From Desulfobacteraceae bacterium (GTDB lineage Bacteria > Desulfobacterota > Desulfobacteria > Desulfobacterales > JAABRJ01), in the NCBI GenBank assembly GCA_011390985.1, contig JAABRJ010000086.1, positions 1 to 5,095 on the forward strand: a DNA stretch of 5,095 nucleotides. Direction: 5' to 3'. The translations under genes were made by a program, and so were the position numbers. Positions 1 through 4,458 of the stretch are shown one piece after another. The notes beneath the pieces were generated by a model. The model was not told the origin of the DNA. It searched no databases and worked only from the letters and a program-made list of their open reading frames with translations. Numbering within the stretch: the stretch's first letter is position 1; each line of letters starts with the position of its first letter.

Positions 1-88
1 GCGCCTGCCACCCACCGGCCCATAGTCCCACAGGCGCGGCTGAACCTGCCTTGGCGGTGAACCCAAAACCGGCCCAAGCATAGGGCCC

Positions 89-114
89 CGGAACATTTAG
101 GGAATTATGTTCCG
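89..114. repeat. Palindrome with 8-bp arms, possible operator or hairpin
   Basis: The arms CGGAACAT (89-96) and ATGTTCCG (107-114) are perfect reverse complements separated by 10 nt of AT-rich sequence. The two-fold symmetry and centre spacing fit a dimeric regulator site. As RNA it would be a modest hairpin, with no T-run after it to make a normal terminator. It lies about 95 bp upstream of the predicted -35 box of the next gene, so it could also belong to a gene beyond the left edge. Confidence 0.4.
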
Positions 115-160
115 CCGCGATTTTCGCCACGCATAGCGGTTGGACCCGCCCTTTTCTCAA

Positions 161-176
161 GCGCCTTGGCAGGCGC
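161..176. repeat. Short GC-rich hairpin
   Basis: GCGCCT (161-166) and AGGCGC (171-176) form a 6-bp perfect stem with a 4-nt loop. The right arm plus loop (167-176) is also the exact reverse complement of positions 1-10, so two alternative pairings exist. No T-run follows. The role is unknown. Confidence 0.35.
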
Positions 177-208
177 CGGGACCCGCTCCGTGTTCCCTCT
201 AAAAATGA

Positions 209-237
209 TTGACAGCCAGCCGGCAGCGCGCCATAGT
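209..237 (+). promoter_or_regulatory. Sigma70-type promoter for the diadenylate cyclase gene
   Basis: A perfect TTGACA (209-214) is followed by a 17-nt spacer and CATAGT (232-237), which matches the TATAAT consensus at 4 of 6 positions including the final T. This predicts a transcript start near 244 and a leader of about 120 nt before the ATG at 365. It argues against the upstream in-frame TTG at 209 as the translation start, because that TTG is the first three bases of the -35 box. Confidence 0.6.
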
Positions 238-270
238 CGCTTCAGACCCGCAAACGACCGGCAGCGCCGG

Positions 271-309
271 GGCGCCCGCTGTTTGGGGCTGCCCCTGCAG
301 CGGGGTGCC
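271..309 (+). promoter_or_regulatory. Stable hairpin in the presumed 5' leader of cdaA
   Basis: CCCGCTG (275-281) pairs perfectly with CAGCGGG (298-304). Inside the loop GGGG (285-288) can pair with CCCC (292-295), and outside GGC (271-273) can pair with GCC (307-309) across a small internal loop. The result is a long GC-rich stem-loop between the predicted transcript start (about 244) and the start codon (365). It has no T-run, so it is not a standard terminator. It could act as mRNA stabiliser, attenuator or translational regulator; it does not resemble the ydaO/yuaA c-di-AMP riboswitch as far as I can judge by eye. Confidence 0.4.
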
Positions 310-364
310 GACCCGCTTGCGACCGGGGCCTCCGCAACCCCTCACCCCATCGGAACCGACGTCC

Positions 365-1591
365 ATGTCAATTCTGGCCATCCTGCAGCACATCCGCTTC
401 CAGGACATCCTGGACATCCTGTTTCTCAGCATCGTGACCTACCACCTTTACATCTGGTTTCGTGACACCAAGGCCTTTCGGGTACTGGTGGGCCTGCTGG
501 GGTTGGGGCTCATTTTCACCGCGGCCCGCGCCTGGGGGCTTTTTCTCACCACCTGGATGTTCCAGATCCTGTGGCAGGTGCTGATCATCCTGCTGATCAT
601 CCTGTTCCAGCCGGAAATCCGGCAGGTGCTCGAACGCTTCAATCCACTCAAAAATTTGGGGTGGCCCAAGCTGCCGCCGCCGCCGGAATGGGCCGATCGC
701 CTTGCGGAAGCCTGTTTTGCCATGGCTTGCCTGCGAATCGGGGCGCTGCTGATCATCGAACGCTCCAACCGCGTGGATGAACTGATCACCGGCGGCATCC
801 CCCTGGAGGCGCCGCCCCGTTCGGAGCTGCTGTTCAGCATCTTTCAGAAGGAATCCCCGCTGCACGACGGGGCGGTGGTGGTTCGCCAGGGGCAGATCGT
901 GGAGGCGGCCTGTTTTCTGCCCCTGAGCGCGGCTGAAAATCTGCCATCGAAGCTGGGAACCCGCCACCGGGCCGCTTTAGGGATCAGCGAGCGCAGCGAC
1001 GCCTGGACCGTGGCGGTCTCCGAGGAGCGCGGCGAGGTGTCTCTTGCCCGGGATGGGCAGCTGTTTACGATGAGCAGCGCGGGGGAGCTTTCCAAACAGC
1101 TTTCGCTGGCTTACGTCGCCGCTGCCGTGCCGGAGGGGTCGAAATTTCAGCGGGTGCGCCAGTTTGTGACCCGGCGTTGGCGGTTCAAGCTGGTCAGCCT
1201 GGTCCTGGTGAGTGCCCTGTGGCTGCTTCTGGCCGGGCAGCAGGATTTCGAAGTCACCTTCCGGGTGCCGCTGGAAACATACAGCCTGCCGAGCCATCTC
1301 GAAATCTTGGAACCGGCCAGGCCCGAAATACAGGTGACCGTCCGCGGCCTGCGGAAAGATGCCAGCACCCTCAACCCCCGTGATATCCGCGTGCGCCTCG
1401 ATCTCGCCGGTGCCGCTGCAGGAACCCAGAACTTCCGCATTTTTCAGAATCTGATCACCATGCCCAGCCGCCAGCTGGACGTGGTCCGGATCCAGCCGGC
1501 GGAACTCACCCTGACCTTTGGGCCAAAGGTTGAGTCCGCGGGGGAAACGGGTGCACCGGCGGCGGAAACCGCCGCGCCGACAGAGCCGTGA
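365..1591 (+). CDS. cdaA: Membrane diadenylate cyclase, CdaA-type with fused YbbR/CdaR-like domain
   Basis: This 408-residue protein should make cyclic di-AMP from two ATP at the inner membrane. Three hydrophobic helices lie at about residues 15-32, 37-55 and 62-82, as in CdaA. A cytoplasmic DAC domain follows (about 105-255) with both family signatures: DGA at 168-170 within SPLHDGAVVV, and GTRHRAALG with the RHR at 200-202. The catalytic residues therefore look intact. Where CdaA proteins normally end, this chain continues into a fourth membrane helix (about 275-290) and a beta-rich segment (about 293-386, ending IQPAELTLTF) that resembles one YbbR repeat, the unit of the CdaA partner CdaR. 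That segment should lie outside the inner membrane. A low-complexity Ala/Pro/Glu tail ends the protein. The ATG at 365 has only a weak GGAA (352-355) upstream, but it begins exactly at the CdaA-like N-terminus and lies behind the promoter at 209-237. No glmM follows, unlike the classical cdaA-cdaR-glmM operon. Confidence 0.9.
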   Translation: MSILAILQHIRFQDILDILFLSIVTYHLYIWFRDTKAFRVLVGLLGLGLIFTAARAWGLFLTTWMFQILWQVLIILLIILFQPEIRQVLERFNPLKNLGWPKLPPPPEWADRLAEACFAMACLRIGALLIIERSNRVDELITGGIPLEAPPRSELLFSIFQKESPLHDGAVVVRQGQIVEAACFLPLSAAENLPSKLGTRHRAALGISERSDAWTVAVSEERGEVSLARDGQLFTMSSAGELSKQLSLAYVAAAVPEGSKFQRVRQFVTRRWRFKLVSLVLVSALWLLLAGQQDFEVTFRVPLETYSLPSHLEILEPARPEIQVTVRGLRKDASTLNPRDIRVRLDLAGAAAGTQNFRIFQNLITMPSRQLDVVRIQPAELTLTFGPKVESAGETGAPAAETAAPTEP

Positions 1592-1641
1592 GGCGTCCCC
1601 CCGTTTTTCGCCCCTGACGCATCCGAAAGCGCGCGGGCTGA

Positions 1642-1659
1642 GGGACGCGCGCGCGTCCC
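1642..1659. terminator. Perfect 18-bp palindrome between convergent genes, possible two-way terminator
   Basis: GGGACGCGC (1642-1650) is followed directly by its reverse complement GCGCGTCCC (1651-1659). It lies between the stop at 1591 (+) and the stop at 1694 (-), where a shared terminator would be expected. An extra GCGTCCC copy at 1593-1599 could pair alternatively with 1642-1648. There is no T-run on either side, so an intrinsic terminator is not proven. A DNA-binding site or a transcript 3'-end stabiliser remain possible. Confidence 0.35.
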
Positions 1660-1693
1660 ACGGCAGGTTCTATGCCCCCGATGTTGCACCCGT

Positions 1694-2818
1694 TCAGATC
1701 GGATAGCGCAGGATCGCCGCCACCGGCTTGCCGGGCTCTGGCATATCTTCGGCGCGCACGCTGAGCACCTCTCCGCCCGTGAGCAGGACCCGGCGGGCCA
1801 CCTCGTCGGCGACCCCGTAGCTGTCGGCGCCGGCAGACTCGGCAAAAGTGACCGTTCCGTCGGTCTCGTTGACGGTGCCGTTGACCACCTGATCCATATC
1901 CACCAGCAGGCTGGCCACGGCCCCGGCCGTGGCGGCCCGTGCCGAACGGGCCAGATCTGTGGTCGCGCGGTCCTCGTTCAGGCGGCGTTGATAGCGCTCA
2001 TGCCAGCGCGCAATCCGCTCTCTGTAGAGGGTGTCCAGCACGTCGCGGGCGGCGGATGCCAGCGCGGCGGCGCTTTGACGCTCCGGATTGCCCCGCAGGC
2101 TTTGATCGGCGAGGTGGGGATAAGAGTTCACGGAGCGATAGATGGCGTCGAGCGCCTCAACCGCAGCGAGAATCAGCGGCACCTGCCCGCCGGCGAGGAT
2201 ATTTCGAACCGCGGCGTCCACCTTGCGGGCGTATTGGCGCAGCCTTACTTTCTTCCCCTCCCCGCCGCCGATGCGACCACTGTAGGAACGGGTCGCGATC
2301 GTGCGCTTACCCGCTGCGGAGGCGGCATTCGCGGGCAGCTCCGGCACCGCCACTTCGACCGCCGGGAGGTCCTTGCCGACCTCGATCAGGCGCACGCCGC
2401 CGTCGGCGAGTGCCAGCACGAAGCCGGCATGGCAGAAGGTGGTGGAGCGCAGCAACGGCTTGAGGTGGAAGCGGTCCGAAACCTTCACCAGCGGCTGCAG
2501 CGTGCTGGGTACACGGAAGGTCCGCAGGTTGTCCGGGGTGGCATAGATCACCAGTCCGCGGGCCTGGTATTCCCAGAAGGCGGAATCCTCGATCAGGTCG
2601 TCGAGCTCTTCGATCAGCAAAGCGAGGCGCCGCTTGTCAGCGTTCGCCGCTGCGAGTTGATCCGACGCCTCTTTGGCGAGATTTTTCAGTTGAATGCGGT
2701 CGGCGTCCGTCTCGATGCTGACCGGTGTCGTTGGCAGTGCGATGGAGACCGCCATGTCGCCGCGCCAGGCGGCGAGGTCGGCGTAGTCGTCCGCGGTCGG
2801 GATGTCGAGATAAAGCAT
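1694..2818 (-). CDS. Bacterial archaeo-eukaryotic release factor (baeRF) family protein
   Basis: This 374-residue soluble protein has the layout I associate with baeRF proteins, bacterial relatives of eRF1/Pelota thought to act on ribosomes. Recognisable parts are an N-terminal MLYLDIPT and VSIALPTTP region (1-33), FWEYQARGLVIYATPD (81-96), then VSDRFHLKPLL (113-123) and the strand-like FVLALADGGVRLIEV (133-147). A Gly/basic loop region follows (181-207), then VPLILAAVEAL (213-223), a charged helical stretch (255-295) and a C-terminal VAAILRYPI (366-374) typical of the family end. I think of the family-11 subgroup, but not firmly. The loop GRIGGGEGKKVRLRQ (181-195) sits where eRF1 carries its GGQ loop, yet Gln is absent. 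The ATG at 2818 is favoured by a GGAGAGG ribosome binding site just upstream; longer in-frame extensions run through the promoter. Its molecular function is unproven. Confidence 0.75.
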   Translation of the reverse strand: MLYLDIPTADDYADLAAWRGDMAVSIALPTTPVSIETDADRIQLKNLAKEASDQLAAANADKRRLALLIEELDDLIEDSAFWEYQARGLVIYATPDNLRTFRVPSTLQPLVKVSDRFHLKPLLRSTTFCHAGFVLALADGGVRLIEVGKDLPAVEVAVPELPANAASAAGKRTIATRSYSGRIGGGEGKKVRLRQYARKVDAAVRNILAGGQVPLILAAVEALDAIYRSVNSYPHLADQSLRGNPERQSAAALASAARDVLDTLYRERIARWHERYQRRLNEDRATTDLARSARAATAGAVASLLVDMDQVVNGTVNETDGTVTFAESAGADSYGVADEVARRVLLTGGEVLSVRAEDMPEPGKPVAAILRYPI

Positions 2819-2821
2819 GGG

Positions 2822-2828
2822 CCTCTCC
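2822..2828 (-). promoter_or_regulatory. Ribosome binding site that fixes the baeRF start
   Basis: On the minus strand GGAGAGG lies with its GGAG six bases from the ATG at 2818. It is the only strong Shine-Dalgarno sequence near this gene's 5' end and decides between the ATG at 2818 and upstream in-frame starts. Confidence 0.7.
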
Positions 2829-2921
2829 AGTTTCGCGGTGGGTGAGTGCAGGGGCGGGCCATCGGTCTTGGTCTGCCCAGTGGCTGAAACGAACCGAACA
2901 GCAGCATACCGGTGCCGAACA

Positions 2922-2950
2922 CCCATACGCGCCAATTGCAGCATTGTCAA
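2922..2950 (-). promoter_or_regulatory. Candidate sigma70-type promoter for the baeRF gene
   Basis: Read on the minus strand, a perfect TTGACA (2950-2945) is followed by a 17-nt spacer and TATGGG (2927-2922). The -35 box is ideal and the spacing correct, but the -10 box matches only at its first three positions. It would give a leader of about 95 nt. The site overlaps the presumed 5' end of the divergent gene that begins near 2944, so the two transcription units may interfere. Confidence 0.4.
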
Positions 2951-3660
2951 GATCCGTCCTAAGCAAAGGCGCGAAGTTTATCGGCACAGGCGTGGCCGGT
3001 GCCGAAATCACGATCCGCGACGCCAAAACGGATGAGCTGCTCGCACGGGGCGAAACCGTCGGAAATTCGGGTAACGAACATCGGATCATGGTCGAAGCGT
3101 GGCCGCGACACACTCCCCTGTCCACCGCGACTTCGGCCGTCTTCCGGGCCACGCTGGATCTCGAGGAACCGCGGCAGGTCGTCGTCACGGCCCGCGGGCC
3201 GCTGAGTCAGCCGCAATCGACCGCGGTCGCAACGGTCACGCAGTGGGTTGTTCCAGGCAAGCACGTCACCGGAGGCGATGGTTTGACCCTTGAACTGCCG
3301 GGTTTTTCCGTTGACATACTGTACCCGCCGTCCCGGCAGCGTGTACCGGCGGGACAGAAACAAATCGCGCTTCGCGCCAATGTGATGATGTTGTGCGGCT
3401 GCCCGATCGAGCCGGGCGGGCTTTGGGATGCGAACGCCTTTGAGATCGCCGCGCTCATCCGCCAACGCGATCGCCGTGTCGCTCAGATTGCGTTATCCTA
3501 TGCCGGCGAGATCGGGCAGTTCGCGGGCACTTTCACGATCCCCGGCCCGGGCCCTTACGACATCACCGTGTACGCCTTCGACCCCCGCAACGGCAACACC
3601 GGACTGGACCGGGCGACGATCGTTGTCGCGGAGATGGCCGCCCAGACGGACGAGGAGTGA
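2944..3660 (+). CDS. Conserved-looking protein of unknown function, 5' end uncertain or truncated
   Basis: I cannot assign a named family. From the TTG at 2944 the product is 238 residues, predicted mostly beta-strand. The N-terminal part (KFIGTGVAGAEITIRDA, 11-27) looks like a beta-sandwich start. A central block holds WVVPGKHVTGGDG (101-113) and LELPGFSVDIL (116-126). A compact Cys motif CGCPIEPGG lies at 151-159, and the end (about 183-228, with GPYDITVYAFDPRNGNTG) looks Ig-like. The coherent composition and long open frame support real coding. The 5' end is odd: there is no ATG before about residue 49 and no Shine-Dalgarno sequence before the TTG at 2944 or the GTG at 2992. No signal peptide is visible in any frame upstream, although such beta-rich proteins are often exported. 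The frame stays open further left only as antisense of the baeRF gene. It may be a 5'-truncated remnant or use a non-canonical start. Confidence 0.6.
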   Translation: MSRSVLSKGAKFIGTGVAGAEITIRDAKTDELLARGETVGNSGNEHRIMVEAWPRHTPLSTATSAVFRATLDLEEPRQVVVTARGPLSQPQSTAVATVTQWVVPGKHVTGGDGLTLELPGFSVDILYPPSRQRVPAGQKQIALRANVMMLCGCPIEPGGLWDANAFEIAALIRQRDRRVAQIALSYAGEIGQFAGTFTIPGPGPYDITVYAFDPRNGNTGLDRATIVVAEMAAQTDEE

Positions 3661-3759
3661 TTCTTTTCGCAACCCCGGCACCTGAATGGCCTGAAAGAGA
3701 AGCAGGCGGCCGAGGATCAGTGCGCAAAGCCTGCCGTAGACTTTTATCAAATTCGCCAT
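3661..3759 (-). other. Short hydrophobic reading-frame fragment, possibly a transposase C-terminus
   Basis: From the ATG at 3759 the minus strand reads MANLIKVYGRLCALILGRLL and then about a dozen more residues before running into the antisense of the neighbouring gene. Third codon positions are strongly G/C in this frame and not in the other frame read through the same bases, so it may be a true coding remnant. The pattern of an aromatic, Gly and basic residue followed by a Leu-rich helix resembles the end of some DDE transposases. That is a weak resemblance with no catalytic residues visible. It could equally be the shifted 3' end of the decayed gene next to it. Confidence 0.2.
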
Positions 3760-4343
3760 TGGGTATCTTGAGGGTTCTTTGAACGTCGGCCGGCAATTCT
3801 TTTAGAAACTCCAGTGCTGCCTCCCAGCCGCTTTTGCCCAGCCATTTCTTCCCTTATTTGGACATGTTGAACTTCCAGGGTCGCGGGTCGGTCAGACCCA
3901 ATTTCTTTACCCCGATGTCCACGATGCCGGTGTTTTCCATATCCCGATATTGGCCTTAATCTGTTCTTCACGGCTCGTATGGGCCTCCGCGGTAACCGGA
4001 GCCTGCCTCGGTATGAGCCTGATGCCGGGGGGAAGATATTTTCAGGATTCAAACCGGCCACGGGGTCAAGGCCCAGTTGGCCCAGGAGGGAATCCAGCCG
4101 CGGGACCTCGATATGGTCTGCGATGGGGATGGCGGCATCGGATTTGCTCGGCATGGGCTTGAGCTCGTTTAGTTTGAAGCAGACCAGGGGCTTTGCGGGT
4201 AGAAAATCCATATAGGTAATCTTCGTGTGGCAGAAAACCCAGCCCGGGAGATCGACCCGGAAGCCCCGGCTCACCCCCTCGGCGGATGCCTGGTAAGGGT
4301 TCTTTGCGCAGACCTCCCCACGGGTCGCCCGCCGTTTCTCCGC
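3760..4343 (-). pseudogene. Decayed gene with two frameshifts and an in-frame stop, function unknown
   Basis: The minus strand reads a coherent protein split over three frames. The first part runs from about 4343 and includes PRLDSLLGQLGLDPVAGLNP, ending NIFPP near 4030. The second reads IRLIPRQAPVTAEAHTSR and EEQIKANI to about 3945. The third reads DMENTGIVDIGVKKLGLTDP and then RPWKFNMSK to the TAA at 3854-3856. It continues past the stop as GWEAALEFLKELPADVQRTL. One extra base in the six-base run at 4027-4032 and one in the three-base run at 3943-3945 would join all three frames up to the TAA. Possible starts are GTG 4274, ATG 4211 and ATG 4154. I do not recognise the product. It may be a true pseudogene or a small gene (100-140 residues, ending at 3854) disturbed by sequencing indels. 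The rest of 3661-4354 holds no other gene that I can support. Confidence 0.5.
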
Positions 4344-4354
4344 TAAAAAAAAAT

Positions 4355-4397
4355 TTAAAGAGACGTTAACGGGGCGCTAACACAAGCCCCATATAGA
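4355..4397 (+). promoter_or_regulatory. Putative Pho box (three 11-bp repeats) and -10 element of the phosphatase promoter
   Basis: Three direct repeats recur with an exact 11-bp period: TTAAAG (4355-4360), TTAACG (4366-4371) and CTAACA (4377-4382). The first two 11-mers agree at 8 of 11 positions. Nine bases after the last repeat lies TATAGA (4392-4397), a 4-of-6 match to the sigma70 -10 box, with no good -35 box. PhoB boxes in enterobacteria (7-bp repeats, 4-bp gaps) and PhoP boxes in Bacillus (TTAACA-like repeats, about 5-bp gaps) share this 11-bp period and replace the -35 box about 10 bp before the -10. The gene it serves is a phosphatase, which fits phosphate-starvation control. The match is by eye and the regulator is not in the window. 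Confidence 0.55.
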
Positions 4398-4443
4398 AAT
4401 CTTCAAAAAGGTATTCGCCGATTCCGGCGGACCCAACGACTTT

Positions 4444-4452
4444 AAGGGGGGG
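4444..4452 (+). promoter_or_regulatory. Ribosome binding site of the phosphatase gene
   Basis: AAGGGGGGG lies six bases before the ATG at 4459 and fixes that start. Just upstream a small stem-loop, CGCCG (4416-4420) with CGGCG (4425-4429), lies in the predicted leader of about 55 nt. Confidence 0.65.
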
Positions 4453-4458
4453 ATAGCG

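Larger units (their letters stand above)
1..208. other. Non-coding stretch upstream of the diadenylate cyclase gene
   Basis: No convincing gene is visible. One plus-strand frame is open from the left edge and stops at the TAG at 81-83. It reads about 26 residues rich in Ala and Pro and could be the tail of a preceding gene, but nothing in it is recognisable. The other two plus frames stop at 23-25 and 58-60. The stretch is rich in inverted repeats (89-114; 161-176). The 10 bases at the left edge (1-10) are the exact reverse complement of 167-176, and a 9-bp direct repeat (ACCGGCCCA) occurs at 14-22 and 68-76. These repeats suggest an intergenic, perhaps fold-back-forming, spacer. The genes that often precede cdaA (ftsH, folP) are not visible. 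Confidence 0.5.

Noticed and set aside
209..364. N-terminal extension of the diadenylate cyclase to the TTG at 209
   Set aside because: The TTG is part of a -35 box, the 52 extra residues look like random Pro/Ala/Gly-rich sequence, and the family N-terminus begins at the ATG at 365.
244..364. c-di-AMP (ydaO-type) riboswitch in the cdaA leader
   Set aside because: I could not find the expected long, conserved pseudo-symmetric core; only a simple hairpin is visible.
2183..2191. Literal GGQ tripeptide in the baeRF protein (residues 210-212)
   Set aside because: It directly precedes the hydrophobic strand VPLILAAV and is not in the loop equivalent to the eRF1 GGQ loop, so it is probably a chance match.
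2725..2943. Start of the unknown plus-strand gene at 2725
   Set aside because: This would place Arg-rich antisense of the baeRF coding region at its N-terminus; such composition is typical of a shadow frame.
2819..2950. N-terminal extension of the baeRF protein to the TTG at 2950
   Set aside because: A strong GGAGAGG site precedes the ATG at 2818, the family N-terminus starts there, and the TTG at 2950 is again part of a TTGACA box.
3702..3743. Possible terminator after the unknown gene: GCAGGC (3702-3707) with GCCTGC (3729-3734) and a following T-rich patch
   Set aside because: The loop is 21 nt, the stem is only 6 bp, and the short T-run at 3742-3745 does not adjoin the stem.
4345..4353. 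Run of nine A as a phase-variable tract
   Set aside because: It lies outside any coding frame and upstream of the Pho-box-like repeats, more likely part of an AT-rich promoter upstream region.
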